A stretch of 64,000 nucleotides of DNA, from assembly GCF_029774155.1 (NCBI RefSeq), contig NZ_CP103833.1, positions 806,001 to 870,000 on the forward strand. The letters are read 5' to 3'. Below the pieces are notes generated by a model that was not told the origin of the DNA, ran no database searches, and saw only the letters and a program-made list of their open reading frames with translations. This DNA is from Actinobacillus arthritidis (GTDB lineage: Bacteria > Pseudomonadota > Gammaproteobacteria > Enterobacterales > Pasteurellaceae). A program made the position numbers and the translations under genes. Positions 1 to 10,248 of the stretch are shown in pieces; position 1 is the stretch's first letter, and each line of letters begins with the position of its first letter.

Positions 1-109
1 ATTTGACCGCTTTATGATAAGAATATGGTTGCAATGCCTGTAATTAGCGTCGCTAATTCAAGGGAATTTCAAGAAATTGTTGTTCCTCTCGTGTTTAGAA
101 AGGTGTCCA

Positions 110-1132
110 ATGCAATCCATTCCAATTAAAAACGTTGGTGCGGATAATGTTTCTCAGCTTATTGATCGTTTTGAACGACAATATGTGTATTTACGTTTAT
201 CTGTGACCGATGTCTGCAATTTTCGCTGTAATTATTGTCTGCCGGACGGCTATAAACCGCCTTTCCATAAGCAGAAATTTTTGAGCGTATCCGAAATTCA
301 GCGTGTTGTACGTACCTTTGCCGATCTCGGTACGGAAAAAGTGCGTATTACCGGTGGTGAACCGACTTTACGTAAAGATTTTTTAGAAATTGCTCATACC
401 ATTTCACAAACGAACGGCATTAAAAAAGTGGCATTAACCACCAATGGTTACCGTATGGAACGTGATATTGATTTATGGCAACAAGCCGGTATTACCGATA
501 TTAACGTCAGCGTAGATAGCCTAGATACACGCCAATTCCAGTTAATCACCGGTGAAAACAAGTTACAATCGATCCTCAAAGGTATTGATAGAGCATTTGA
601 AATCGGCTACCGCAAAATCAAAGTAAATGCGGTATTAATGAAGCAATATACGGCTCCAGAATTGGATAAATTCCTCGCTTGGATTAAAGATAAACCGATT
701 CAAATGCGTTTTATCGAGCTAATGGAAACCGGCGAAATGGACAGTTTTTTCAAAGCACAACATTTATCCGGTCAATCAGTAATGCAACGTTTATTACAAG
801 AAGGCTGGCAATTACAGCCAAAAGCATTATCGGACGGTCCAGCAAAAGTGCTTTCGCACCCTGATTACCAAGGCGAAATCGGCTTAATTATGCCGTATGA
901 GAAAAACTTCTGTGCCAGTTGCAACCGTCTGCGTGTTTCAGCACTCGGTAAATTGCACCTATGCTTATTCGGCGAGGAAGGCATCGATTTGCGAGATTTA
1001 CTCTCGGAAGATACTCAACAAGCACAGCTGGAAGCACGTTTAAAAGCCGCATTACAAGGCAAACGGGAGCATCACTATTTGCATATCGGCGATAGTGGCG
1101 TTCGGAATAATCTCGCCTCAATCGGCGGCTAG
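110..1132 (+). CDS. moaA: GTP 3',8-cyclase MoaA
   Basis: Radical-SAM enzyme that starts molybdopterin synthesis by converting GTP to 3',8-cyclo-7,8-dihydro-GTP, which MoaC then uses. The N-terminal cluster motif CNFRCNYC places cysteines at about residues 36, 40 and 43. A second cysteine group ([10 protein letters not shown], then a Cys about 15 residues on) near residue 270 holds the other 4Fe-4S cluster. The protein ends in the usual Gly-Gly. An in-frame start exists 33 bases upstream, but the ATG at 110 follows an AGAAAGG ribosome site at a good distance and gives the normal length of 340 residues. It heads a moaA-C-D-E cluster. Assignment is firm. Confidence 0.97.
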   Translation: MQSIPIKNVGADNVSQLIDRFERQYVYLRLSVTDVCNFRCNYCLPDGYKPPFHKQKFLSVSEIQRVVRTFADLGTEKVRITGGEPTLRKDFLEIAHTISQTNGIKKVALTTNGYRMERDIDLWQQAGITDINVSVDSLDTRQFQLITGENKLQSILKGIDRAFEIGYRKIKVNAVLMKQYTAPELDKFLAWIKDKPIQMRFIELMETGEMDSFFKAQHLSGQSVMQRLLQEGWQLQPKALSDGPAKVLSHPDYQGEIGLIMPYEKNFCASCNRLRVSALGKLHLCLFGEEGIDLRDLLSEDTQQAQLEARLKAALQGKREHHYLHIGDSGVRNNLASIGG

Positions 1133-1139
1133 TTTCTCT

Positions 1140-1173
1140 GTTACTTTTCTTTGCGTTGCCAAAGAAAAGTAAC
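1140..1173. repeat. Perfect 14-bp inverted repeat after moaA
   Basis: GTTACTTTTCTTTG (1140-1153) is followed, after six bases, by its exact reverse complement (1160-1173), then AAAAGAAAGGC. The arm and its continuation resemble a short intergenic repeat often seen in Proteobacteria; that is from memory. It could stop or stabilise the moaA transcript, but no clear T-run follows. Confidence 0.7.
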
Positions 1174-1422
1174 CAAAAGAAAGGCAACCCTACTTCACCG
1201 CTGTTCTTCACTTAGTTGAAATTTGCTTAACAGAACATTTTAGATTCGCCTACGGCTCAAGAAAAATGTTCCTACAAATTGCAACACGCTCAGGCGGTTC
1301 AGAAGGGAACCCAAGCGGTTATTTTTGTTAAGTTCTTTGCAAAAAAATTTTCGATAAAGCAAAGAAAGTGACAGAAAAAGCAATGAATCAATGTTATTAA
1401 TATTAAAATACAAATACTTATT
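1174..1422. other. moaA-moaC intergenic remainder
   Basis: With the hairpin this makes a 290-base gap inside an otherwise tight moa cluster. It contains one uptake-sequence-like CCAAGCGGTTA at about 1311 and short A/T-rich tracts, but no convincing gene on either strand. A new promoter for moaC may lie here; I cannot pinpoint it. Confidence 0.5.
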
Positions 1423-1898
1423 ATGAATCAATTTACCCATATAAACACCAACGGCGAAGCCAATATGGTTGATGTTTCGATGAAACAAGAAACTGTCCGA
1501 GTGGCTCGTGCCGAAGCATTCGTTTCAATGAATAGCGAAACCTTACAAATGATCATTTCCGGTAATCATCACAAAGGCGATGTATTCGCAACCGCTCGAA
1601 TTGCCGGTATTCAAGCGGCAAAAAGAACGTGGGAACTTATTCCGCTTTGCCATCCGTTGCTTCTCTCAAAAGTTGAAGTGCAACTTGAAGCCCTACCGGA
1701 AACCAACCAAGTACGCATCGAATCACTATGCAAACTAACCGGTAAAACCGGCGTAGAAATGGAAGCACTAACCGCGCCAGTGTGGTCGCCCTAACCATTT
1801 ACGATATGTGCAAAGCGGTACAAAAAGATATGGTGATCGAAAATGTTCGTTTACTACACAAAAGTGGCGGTAAATCGGGCGAATTTAATGCGGAATAG
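1423..1898 (+). CDS. moaC: Cyclic pyranopterin monophosphate synthase MoaC (frame broken)
   Basis: MoaC rearranges 3',8-cyclo-GTP to cyclic pyranopterin monophosphate. The first frame contains the family hallmarks [19 protein letters not shown] and [15 protein letters not shown], but stops at 1794 after [10 protein letters not shown]. The remaining C-terminus ([14 protein letters not shown] through [12 protein letters not shown]) continues in the next frame to a TAG at 1896-1898. One base is missing near 1773-1777 (read as ACCGCGCC; ACC GCN GCC would restore the expected Thr-Ala-Ala-Ser). The restored protein would have 158 residues, normal for MoaC. An indel error is likelier than a real pseudogene because moaA, moaD and moaE are intact. 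Confidence 0.93.
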
Positions 1899-1919
1899 GA
1901 ATTAAATTTAGGGATAAAT

Positions 1920-2165
1920 ATGATTAACGTTTTATTTTTTGCACAGGTACGCGAATTGGTTGGCGTGGATGCTTTAACCGTTCCTGCTGAGTTTGAAACT
2001 GCCGAACAGCTACGTGAACATTTAAGCCAACAAGGTAAAAAATGGCAATTAGCGTTAGAAAAAGGCAAATTATTGGTAGCAATCAACCAAAGTATTTCCC
2101 CGTTGGAAAGCACAATCAAAGACGGCGATGAAGTAGCATTCTTCCCACCGGTAACAGGAGGCTAA
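1920..2165 (+). CDS. moaD: Molybdopterin synthase sulfur carrier MoaD
   Basis: Small ubiquitin-like subunit of molybdopterin synthase. Its C-terminal glycine is converted to a thiocarboxylate that supplies the dithiolene sulfur. The 81-residue protein begins MINVLFFAQVRELVG and ends FFPPVTGG, with the obligatory Gly-Gly tail. The stop codon is followed directly by the moaE ATG, so the two subunits should be co-translated in equal amounts. It starts 21 bases after the reconstructed moaC stop. No oddities. Confidence 0.97.
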   Translation: MINVLFFAQVRELVGVDALTVPAEFETAEQLREHLSQQGKKWQLALEKGKLLVAINQSISPLESTIKDGDEVAFFPPVTGG

Positions 2166-2621
2166 ATGCACGCTACGTTAATCAAAGTTCAACAAGAAAC
2201 GTTTGATCAAAATGCGATTTACCACTGGCTAAGCGAACAGCATAGCGTGGGAGCAACCACGCTTTTTGTCGGCAAAGTACGAGAAATGAATTTAGGCGAT
2301 AATGTATCCGGTTTATATTTGGAACATTACCCTGCAATGACCAAAAAAGCACTCCAAGAAATTGTAGATGAGGCACGTAGCCGTTGGGATTTACAACGTG
2401 TGGCAGTGATTCATCGTATTGGGCAACTTCATACTGGTGATGAAATTGTGTTGGTTGGGGTAAGTTCCGCTCACCGAGGCGATGCTTATCATTCTAACGA
2501 ATTTATCATGGATTACCTTAAAACCCGTGCGCCGTTTTGGAAACGTGAAACCACACAAGACGGCGATCGCTGGATAGAAGGCAGAGAAAGCGACCAACTT
2601 GAAGCGGATAAATGGCAATAA
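2166..2621 (+). CDS. moaE: Molybdopterin synthase catalytic subunit MoaE
   Basis: Large subunit of molybdopterin synthase, which with MoaD inserts two sulfurs into cyclic pyranopterin monophosphate. The 151-residue sequence shows TTLFVGKVREMN near the N-terminus, VIHRIGQLHTGDEIVLVGVSSAHR in the middle and the catalytic-lysine region LKTRAPFWKRE near residue 120. The start codon abuts the moaD stop. It is the last moa gene and is followed by a terminator-like hairpin. Confidence 0.97.
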   Translation: MHATLIKVQQETFDQNAIYHWLSEQHSVGATTLFVGKVREMNLGDNVSGLYLEHYPAMTKKALQEIVDEARSRWDLQRVAVIHRIGQLHTGDEIVLVGVSSAHRGDAYHSNEFIMDYLKTRAPFWKRETTQDGDRWIEGRESDQLEADKWQ

Positions 2622-2638
2622 ATCACGCCCTTAGATTC

Positions 2639-2687
2639 ACGGAATGTGTCGGAAGGTTTATAATATCTGACAACATTCCGTTTTTTA
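2639..2687 (+). terminator. Terminator after moaE
   Basis: ACGGAATGTGTC pairs with GACAACATTCCGT (one bulge) across an 18-base loop and is followed by a run of six T. It sits just after moaE and before ybeY, fitting a rho-independent end of the moa transcript. Confidence 0.75.
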
Positions 2688-2701
2688 TATATTGAGAATT
2701 T

Positions 2702-3193
2702 ATGACAACACCAATTATTGATTTACAAATCGCTACTGAAAACAACGAAAATCTGCCGTCTTTAGACCAATTTACCCAATGGGTACAACGTGCGTTATCA
2801 CACGAGGCACAAACTGAAGATTTTCCTGAAACGGAAATCACGATTCGTATCGTGGATGAAGCGGAAAGCCACGAATTAAACTTAACTTATCGTGGTAAAG
2901 ACAAACCGACCAATGTGCTTTCATTTCCGTTTGAAGTACCGGAAGGCATTGAATTACCACTATTAGGTGATTTGATTATTTGCCGTCAAGTAGTGGAACA
3001 AGAAGCGCAAGAGCAACAAATCGCCTTAGAATCACATTGGGCGCACTTAGCGATTCACGGCACGTTACACTTACTCGGTTACGACCATATTGAAGATGCG
3101 GAAGCGGAAGAAATGGAAGGCTTAGAAACCGAGATTATGCAAAGTTTAGGTTTTGAAGATCCGTATATATCAGAAAAAGTGATTGAAGAATAA
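2702..3193 (+). CDS. ybeY: Endoribonuclease YbeY
   Basis: Zinc-dependent RNase involved in 16S rRNA 3'-end maturation and late 70S ribosome quality control. The 163-residue protein carries the family metal-binding signature [13 protein letters not shown] (three histidines) near residue 120 and the upstream block [14 protein letters not shown]. It is separated from the moa genes by a terminator. Its stop codon overlaps the tmcA start (TAATG), suggesting translational coupling of two RNA-maturation genes. In many relatives ybeY follows phoH, which is not seen here. Confidence 0.96.
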   Translation: MTTPIIDLQIATENNENLPSLDQFTQWVQRALSHEAQTEDFPETEITIRIVDEAESHELNLTYRGKDKPTNVLSFPFEVPEGIELPLLGDLIICRQVVEQEAQEQQIALESHWAHLAIHGTLHLLGYDHIEDAEAEEMEGLETEIMQSLGFEDPYISEKVIEE

Positions 3194-4994
3194 TGCGTAA
3201 ACTGGTGATTTTAGCTGAAATGCCTCCGCTTGACGGGGGCATTGTTATTCATAGTGGCAATATCTCCCAAGCTAAACAATATTTGGGGCAAGAACACCCC
3301 TATGCCATTTATGATATGCGCGCCGAAGACGGTGTATGTCTTAACTTAGATGCCTTAGCGATTATTGCCGGTACGATTCAGGCACAAGGCACGCTCTATC
3401 TCATTTGCCCGAATTGGGATTCACTGGAACAACAACTTGATTTTGACTCGCAACGTTGGAATAGTGGTAAGGCGATTGCTACACCGAATTTCTATCGCTA
3501 CTTTAAAGTATTGGCACAAAAATTCGGCTTTCACTTTCAAACATTGGAAGAAACGGATTTTAGTTTGCCAACATCACAAAATCAAAGTTCAGTCACAGAA
3601 CCTCTTACACCACAGCAACAAGAAATCTTTGAAAAATTACCGCTTGATACCTCCGCTATTCATTTGATCACCGCACCTCGCGGACGAGGCAAATCAACCC
3701 TCGCCGGGAAATTAGCCCAGCAGTTAGCCCAAACGGAATCGGTACTGATTACTGCAAGAAGTCACTCGGTCTTACCTAGTTTTTGGAAGTCTCTTGCGCA
3801 GAATATTCCTTTTTTTGCACCCGATCATCTATTACAAAAAATCGCGGCAAACCAAATTGCGGCAAATAGTTGGTTATTTATTGATGAATCGGCAAGTTTG
3901 CCGTTACCAATGTTACATCAACTCTGTGCTTACTTCGATAAAGTGGTGTTAACCACTACCACACATAATTATGAAGGCACTGGGAGAGGCTTCAGCCTGA
4001 AATTCCCCCAACAGCTCTCCAAGCCGTATCGAGAGTGGCAACTAGCCAAACCGCTACGTTGGGATGAAAATGATCCGTTGGAGCAATTTATTGATGAATT
4101 ATTGATTATGTCGCCACCAAGCGAAACCAATCAATATGCTGAATTTTATCATTTACTGGCGGAAGCGCATTACAAAACGACACCGAGCGATTTACGCCGA
4201 TTATTTGATGCACAAGATCAGTTACTACATTCTTTCTCCGAGCATCAGCGTTTAGTCGGCGGCATTTGGGCTGTACCTGAAGGTGGTTTAGTGTCTGAGT
4301 TAGCTGAAGCGATTTGGCGAGGGGAACGCCGTCCTCAAGGCAATTTAGTCGCACAATATCTTTGCTTCCAAGGCAACTTACTCGAAGCCTGTCAGCTACG
4401 TTCGATACGAATCTCACGTATTGCGGTACAACCTGAATTGCAACAGCAAGGGATTGGCAAGCGGTTAATTTCTGACTTTATTTTGCAAAAAATTCAGCAA
4501 AATCTACCGCTTGTAGACTATGTTTCGGTCAGCTTTGGGCTAACGGAACATCTGTTGAGTTTTTGGCAACAATGCGGTTTTCAGTTAGTGCAAATTACCC
4601 CGACTAAAGAAGCCAGTAGCGGCTATCACAGTGCGATGATGCTCTACCCGATTTCGGAGCAAGGTCAGCGATTTGTACAACAAGCTACCGCCCAATTTGA
4701 GCGAGATTTGGCACTACAGCCGTTTTATGCAGAATTGCAAAATATTTTGCTAATTCGACCGCTTGTGCAACTGCAAATGAACGAACAAGATTGGCGTAAT
4801 ATAGAAGGGTTTGCATTAGCGCGCGTTCGCTGGCGACAAGTTATGTCAGCCTAACACGCCTTTACTGGAAAGATCCTCGCAATCATGGTGTGTTAGCTAA
4901 TCTCTGGCAACAATTTGAGCGTATTCAAGGTAAAAAAGAATGGTTGGATAACTTGCGTAGCCTAGTTTCCAACTACTTGCAATATGCACGCTAA
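3193..4994 (+). CDS. tmcA: tRNA(Met) cytidine acetyltransferase TmcA (frame broken near the 3' end)
   Basis: Acetylates N4 of the wobble cytidine of elongator tRNA-Met, using acetyl-CoA and ATP. It shows an N-terminal DUF1726-like region, a helicase-like ATPase with Walker A APRGRGKST near residue 160 and Walker B FIDESASLP, then a GNAT block (RISRIAVQPELQQQGIGKRL). The first frame ends at 4854 after VRWRQVMSA. The family-like tail (LYWKDPRNHGVLANLW to LVSNYLQYAR) follows in another frame to a TAA at 4992-4994. One base appears missing around 4845-4853; restored length is 600 residues. A small sequence error is the simplest explanation. Confidence 0.92.
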
Positions 4995-5015
4995 TTGGTT
5001 GCAAATCGCTATAAA

Positions 5016-5043
5016 AAAACCACCGCTTATTTGCGGTGGTTTT
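5016..5043. terminator. Bidirectional terminator between tmcA and topA
   Basis: AAAACCACCGC (5016-5026) and GCGGTGGTTTT (5033-5043) form a perfect stem with a six-base loop, flanked by A and T runs on both sides. The genes converge here, so it can end both transcripts. Confidence 0.9.
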
Positions 5044-5058
5044 TCATTTACGAACCCA

Positions 5059-7668
5059 TTATTTTTTACGTTCTAGCCATTTACCGTTAAGGTAATCGAC
5101 AATCCATTTAGTCGCCTTGCCGTCTTTTTCAGAGGTCACATATTGACGTTTTTCTTTACGGCTAAAGCGAATAATCGCTTCATTCCCTTCCGGATCTTGC
5201 TGAGGTGCATCGGCAAGATATTGCAATTTCTCCGGTAAACGATCACGGTATTGTGCTAATTCGGCAACTTTTGGCGCACGTGTTTCACGTGATTTCGGGA
5301 AATTGTGTGCAGACATAAACACACCGCTTGCTCCATCACGTAATACGAAATACGCATCCGATTTTTCACATTTGAGTTCCGGGAAATGCGTCGGCTCTTC
5401 ACGAGGTGGAGCTACTTCACCGTTTTTCAGAATCTTACGGGTATTATCGCAAGCGGTACAGCCCATATATTTACCGAAACGACCAAGTTTTAAGTGCATA
5501 TCCGCACCGCATTTATCACACTCAACAATCGGGCCATCATAGCCTTTAATTTTGAATGTACCTTGTTCTAACACATATCCGTCACAATTCGGATTATTAC
5601 CACAAATATGTAATTTACGTTGCGGATCAATCACATAGCTATCCATTGCCGAATCACATTTCGGACAACGCTTACGAGCTAACAAAGCTTTTGCTTCCGA
5701 CTCTTCATCCAACACGTTGAGTAATTCCGCTTCCGGAATCAGATTCATTGTGGTTTTACAACGCTCTTTCGGTGGTAACGCATAACCGGTACAGCCTAAG
5801 AATACACCGGTAGAAGCGGTGCGAATTGCCATTTTTCTTGCGCAAGTCGGACAATCAATTTCCGTTGGCACAAGACTATTCGGCTTCATTCCGCCTTCCA
5901 GATCGTCTAATTCGGCTTTGGTGAGTCGCTCAGAGAAATCCTTGAAGAAATTATTGAGCGCCTCTTTCCAATTTTTATTACCTTCCGCAATTTGGTCGAG
6001 CGTTTCTTCCATATTGGCGGTAAAGTCGTAATTCATTAAATCGCTAAATGATTCATCTAAACGATCGGTGACGATTTCACCCATTTTTTCTGCATAGAAA
6101 CGGCGATTTTCAGTACGCACGTAACCACGCTCTTGAATCGTTGAAATAATCGCCGCGTAAGTGGACGGACGGCCGATACCACGTTTTTCCAATTCTTTAA
6201 CCAGTGCGGCCTCAGAGAAACGTGCTGGCGGTTTAGTAAAGTGCTGGCTAGGTAGCACTTCTTCTAACATTAATTTTTCATTGAGTGCGACTTCCGGTAA
6301 CACTTGGTCTTCAGCGGTTTTGCCTTGTACCGGTAATGCTTTCGTCCAACCGTCAAAACGTAATACACGTCCTTTCGCTTTTAATTCATAATCGCCTGCT
6401 GTTACGGTAAGACTGGTTGAATCATAACGAGCCGGTGTCATCTGGCAAGCTAAGAAACGACGCCAGATAAGGTCGTACAGACGCTCGGCATCTTTTTCCA
6501 TACCTTTTAAATCAGACATTTTTACGTTCACGTCTGACGGACGAATCGCTTCATGCGCTTCTTGCGCACCTTCTTTACTTGAATAGAAATTCGGTTTAGC
6601 CGGTAAATACTCGCTACCGAATTGCTCTTCAATATAACCACGCGCCATCGCTAATGCGTCTTGGCTTAAATTGGTTGAATCGGTACGCATATAAGTAATA
6701 TAACCCGCTTCATATAAGCGCCGCGCCAACATCATGGTTTTTTTCACGCCAAAGCCCAAACGGGTACTCGCCGTTTGTTGCAATGTTGATGTAATAAATG
6801 GCGGGCTTGCTTTCGAAGAAGTCGGCTTTTTATCAATCTCCGAAACGATAAATTCACTACCTTGTAATGCTTTTACCGCTTCATCTGCTTGTTTTTGATT
6901 TTTTGCCGAGAATTTTTTACCTTTATAGCCGATTAAATCTAGCGGTAATTTCCCTTTAGTCGCTAGCGTATTGGCTAAGATCTCCCAATATTCTTCCGGT
7001 TGGAACGCTTTAATTTCTCGTTCACGTTCAACTAAAAGTTTAACCGCAACCGACTGTACACGCCCTGCAGATAAGCCTCGAGCCACTTTTTTCCACAGTA
7101 AAGGCGATACCATAAAGCCAACCACACGGTCTAAAAAGCGACGTGTTTGTTGCGCATTTACACGGTCTAAATTTAAATGATCCGGCTTCTCAAACGCTTT
7201 TTGAATAGCATTTTTGGTAATTTCATTGAACACCACTCGGCTAAAACGATCGTCATCACCACCGATAACTTCTCGCAAATGCCAAGCGATCGCTTCCCCT
7301 TCTCTATCCAAGTCGGTTGCGAGATAAATATGATCCGCTTTTTTAGCTAAAGATTTTAATTCGGATACAACTTTTTCTTTATCCGGTAGTACTTGATAAT
7401 TCGCTTTCCAATCATGGTAAGGATCGATCCCCATACGTTTGACTAATGCGGCACGATCTTTTTCTGCTTTTAGTTTTGCTTTTTGTTCCGCAGTCATGCC
7501 TTTGGTGGAAATCGGTTTGGCTTTCTCGTTTTTTTCGCTTTCACTACCGCTTTTAGGTAAATCACGAATATGACCGACACTCGATTTAACAACATAATCG
7601 CTACCTAGATATTTATTGATTGTCTTAGCTTTCGCCGGCGACTCCACAATAACCAATGATTTTCCCAT
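5059..7668 (-). CDS. topA: DNA topoisomerase I
   Basis: Type IA topoisomerase that relaxes negative supercoils through a 5'-phosphotyrosine intermediate. The 869-residue protein has the N-terminal TOPRIM start [20 protein letters not shown], the acidic motif [15 protein letters not shown] near residue 115 and the active-site region [14 protein letters not shown] near 320. Its C-terminus carries cysteine-rich zinc modules (CPTC...CTGY, CPKC...CGNNPNC, CDKC...CTAC). Length and order match E. coli TopA. It is encoded alone, convergent with tmcA and divergent from the LysR gene. Confidence 0.97.
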   Translation of the reverse strand: MGKSLVIVESPAKAKTINKYLGSDYVVKSSVGHIRDLPKSGSESEKNEKAKPISTKGMTAEQKAKLKAEKDRAALVKRMGIDPYHDWKANYQVLPDKEKVVSELKSLAKKADHIYLATDLDREGEAIAWHLREVIGGDDDRFSRVVFNEITKNAIQKAFEKPDHLNLDRVNAQQTRRFLDRVVGFMVSPLLWKKVARGLSAGRVQSVAVKLLVEREREIKAFQPEEYWEILANTLATKGKLPLDLIGYKGKKFSAKNQKQADEAVKALQGSEFIVSEIDKKPTSSKASPPFITSTLQQTASTRLGFGVKKTMMLARRLYEAGYITYMRTDSTNLSQDALAMARGYIEEQFGSEYLPAKPNFYSSKEGAQEAHEAIRPSDVNVKMSDLKGMEKDAERLYDLIWRRFLACQMTPARYDSTSLTVTAGDYELKAKGRVLRFDGWTKALPVQGKTAEDQVLPEVALNEKLMLEEVLPSQHFTKPPARFSEAALVKELEKRGIGRPSTYAAIISTIQERGYVRTENRRFYAEKMGEIVTDRLDESFSDLMNYDFTANMEETLDQIAEGNKNWKEALNNFFKDFSERLTKAELDDLEGGMKPNSLVPTEIDCPTCARKMAIRTASTGVFLGCTGYALPPKERCKTTMNLIPEAELLNVLDEESEAKALLARKRCPKCDSAMDSYVIDPQRKLHICGNNPNCDGYVLEQGTFKIKGYDGPIVECDKCGADMHLKLGRFGKYMGCTACDNTRKILKNGEVAPPREEPTHFPELKCEKSDAYFVLRDGASGVFMSAHNFPKSRETRAPKVAELAQYRDRLPEKLQYLADAPQQDPEGNEAIIRFSRKEKRQYVTSEKDGKATKWIVDYLNGKWLERKK

Positions 7669-7809
7669 TAATAACTACCTAAAATGTAAATAATTCAAGA
7701 AATATATTATAGTTTATTTCTTTCTGGTTGATATTTGATACTAATTGACCCAAAATATGTCGACAATAGCAAGCCTAGTAATAAAAGACAATATCTAGAG
7801 AAAGAAATT

Positions 7810-8706
7810 ATGGACAAACTCAACGCAATTAATCTTTTTTGCCGAGTGATTGAAACACAAAGTTTCACTCAAGCCGCTCAGCTTGAACAAATTTCGTTGG
7901 CAATGGCAAGTAAACTTATTGCTCAGCTTGAAGAACATCTTAATGTAAGATTACTTCACCGTACAACTCGTAAGATCACTCCGACAGAAGCGGGATTACT
8001 TTATTACCAGCGATGCCTGCCAATTCTTAACGAGTTAAAAGATGCGGAGAATAGTGTAAGCAATATTACCTCAACATTACAAGGGAAAATCACGATTTCT
8101 CTACCAATGGATTTTGGTTCGCGTTTTGTTGCACCTTATTTAGGCAATTTTATGGCTACTTATCCAAATATTCAGCTTAATATTGAATTTAGCGATCGCC
8201 GTGTTGATGTAGTGGCGGAAGGATATGATTTAGTCTTACGTATCGGTGCATTGCCGGATAGTTCTATTGTTGCAAAACGTATTGCACAATCCGAACTGGT
8301 TATGCTTGCATCACCGGATTATTTAGCTAAACACGGTACGCCTGAAAACCTCGACCAACTCAGTCAACATACTTGCCTACTGTATGAAAATCATCAGCAA
8401 TGGCAATTTATGGAGGGCGATCAAAAGATAAAGTTGAAGCCAAATGCCCACGTCATTACCAATAACGGTTATGCGTTATTACAAATGACGAAAGCCGGAC
8501 AAGGCATCGTCAATTTACCGCTCTTTTTAGCCAAAGAAGAAATGAGTGCCGGTAAGTTAGTTGAAATTTTGCCTCAATATACACAACATTCGATAGATAT
8601 TAGCGTTCTGTATCCGCATCGCCGCTATTTATCGCCTAAAGTAAAAGTATTGATTGAGTTTTTGAGCAAACTTATGCAAGAAAAACAACAATATTTAATC
8701 AAGTAA
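7810..8706 (+). CDS. LysR-family transcriptional regulator
   Basis: About 298 residues. An N-terminal winged helix-turn-helix (LNAINLFCRVIETQSFTQAA to ARTRKITPTEAG-like, read as LLHRTTRKITPTEAG) is followed by a periplasmic-binding-like effector domain starting around residue 90. I chose the ATG at 7810 because it follows an AGAGAAAGAAA ribosome site and begins MDKLNAI, as relatives do; an earlier in-frame start at 7735 adds an unlikely 25-residue leader. It stands alone, divergent from topA and convergent with argA, so its target cannot be inferred from context. It resembles the YafC/YhjC type of small LysR regulators; function unknown. Confidence 0.9.
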   Translation: MDKLNAINLFCRVIETQSFTQAAQLEQISLAMASKLIAQLEEHLNVRLLHRTTRKITPTEAGLLYYQRCLPILNELKDAENSVSNITSTLQGKITISLPMDFGSRFVAPYLGNFMATYPNIQLNIEFSDRRVDVVAEGYDLVLRIGALPDSSIVAKRIAQSELVMLASPDYLAKHGTPENLDQLSQHTCLLYENHQQWQFMEGDQKIKLKPNAHVITNNGYALLQMTKAGQGIVNLPLFLAKEEMSAGKLVEILPQYTQHSIDISVLYPHRRYLSPKVKVLIEFLSKLMQEKQQYLIK

Positions 8707-8742
8707 TCAGCGGTCAAATTTTATTTTTGATAAAACAGGAAG

Positions 8743-8766
8743 GGTACGAGAGAAAACTCTCGCACC
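8743..8766. terminator. Hairpin between LysR gene and argA
   Basis: CGAGAG (8747-8752) and CTCTCG (8757-8762) pair across an AAAA loop, extended by GGT/ACC after a one-base mismatch. It lies between two converging genes and probably serves both. Confidence 0.6.
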
Positions 8767-8791
8767 TTCTATTAATGATAGATTCAAGCTC

Positions 8792-10104
8792 TTATGGATT
8801 AAGATCCAAAATCAAAATCTTCGACATTCGCTGATAATTGTAATGTTCCCGTTTCTCTTTCGGTAAATCTTCCGTACCGGATATCACAAAGCCACGTTCT
8901 TGGAACCATTGTGTTGTGCGAGTGGTTAATACAAATAATTTCTCGATCTGTAATTTATAAGCTCTACGTTTAATCGCTTCCAATAACACATCGCCTCGTG
9001 ATGAATCTCGATAATCAGGATGCACCGCCACACACGCCATTTCCGCCATTTTTTCTTCCGGATAATGATTCAGTGCCGCACAGGCAATCACAATACCGTC
9101 ACGTTCAATAATCGTATAATGACTAATCTCCATTTCCAGCTGTTCACGTGAACGTTTTACTAAAATACCCTGCTCTTCAAGCGGTCGAATCAGATTTAAT
9201 AAACCGGGAATATCAAACGAAGTAGCCAAACGAATATTTTCCGAACTCTCTTCCGATAACTGCGTACCGATACCGTCACGAGAGAACAACTCTTGAAGTA
9301 ATGAGCCGTCTTCTTTATAACTCAGCAAATGCGAACGTTTAATGCCGGCATGGCAAGCTTCAATGGTCGCCTGTAAAAAGCGTGCGACGGAATTGTGGTA
9401 TTGCCCGGATTCAATAAATTGTGTTAAATAACGTTTTGCCTCACGAGGATGAAGATCTGATAACACATTACCGCTTTGATCCAAGATCCCTTGTTGATCA
9501 CAAAAGCCAATTAACTTATCTGCTTTGAGTTTTATCGCAATTTGTGTTGCGATTTCCTCAAATGGCAAATTAAACATTTCACCAGTGACCGAAGGTGCGA
9601 TCGGACCAATCACCACGATCGCATCCTGTGCTAATTGTTGCTGAATCCCTTCAATATTAATCCGGCGAATCTTACCGCTTAAGCCATAATCTACACCATC
9701 AATCACACCAAGCGGCTGTGCTAATACCGCATTGTCGCTAACCACATTCAGTACAGGCGAGTTCGGCAAACGCGCGACAAACGAGAAAAAATATCATAAT
9801 GCAATCCACCCACCGCTTGCTTTACCACTTCCAGCGTTTTGCTATCGGTAATACGAATATTATTATGATAGTCAGAACTCATCTGATTTTTTGCCAATAG
9901 CTCATCAATTTGGCAACGAGCCCCAAATACGATGACTAACTTGATGCCTAAACTGTGTAGCAATCCAATATCGTTGGTAATATTAATAAAATTCGGATGA
10001 GCAATCGCATTACCGTCTAACATAATCACAAAGGTTTTCTCTCTGTGCATATTAACGTAAGGCGTGGATTGTCTAAACCACTGGACTAATTCTGTGTTAC
10101 GCAT
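8792..10104 (-). CDS. argA: Amino-acid N-acetyltransferase ArgA (frame broken)
   Basis: Makes N-acetylglutamate, the first step of arginine synthesis, and is normally feedback-inhibited by arginine. The N-terminal part ([17 protein letters not shown] to [12 protein letters not shown]) is in one frame and the remainder ([19 protein letters not shown] onward) in another. The second part contains the kinase-like domain and a GNAT domain with [19 protein letters not shown]. The break is at about 9771-9778 (read CGCGCGAC on the plus strand). One missing base restores 437 residues, close to the E. coli 443. Likely a sequence error, but loss of arginine synthesis cannot be excluded from this window. 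Confidence 0.92.
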
Positions 10105-10197
10105 AACTTCCTCATTATTCTTTGTTTTGGGTAAATGTATATCAAAATGAATATTTATGCAATTTAATTGAATTAAAATTTATATCTACCTATAAAA

Positions 10198-10239
10198 AAG
10201 CGGTTAAGTTTGCAAATTTTTTTACAAATTTAACCGCTT
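10198..10239. terminator. Uptake-sequence inverted pair downstream of aroA
   Basis: AAGCGGTTAAGTTTG and CAAATTTAACCGCTT (one G-T wobble) face each other across a T-rich loop. The arms are Actinobacillus-type DNA uptake sequences and sit just past the aroA stop, where they should fold as a terminator. Confidence 0.75.
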
Positions 10240-10248
10240 ATTATTGCG

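Noticed and set aside
1-109. Possible molybdenum-cofactor riboswitch before moaA
   Set aside because: Only about 109 bases are visible upstream. A small inverted repeat (ATTAGCG/CGCTAAT, 42-56) is present but I could not match the conserved riboswitch core; a covariance scan with upstream sequence is needed.
888-1488. Open frames on the minus strand across moaA end and the following gap
   Set aside because: They overlap moaA or the hairpin repeat, have odd composition and no ribosome site.
1423-1898. moaC as a true pseudogene
   Set aside because: All flanking moa genes are intact and the break shares its GCNGC context with breaks in essential genes, pointing to sequence error.
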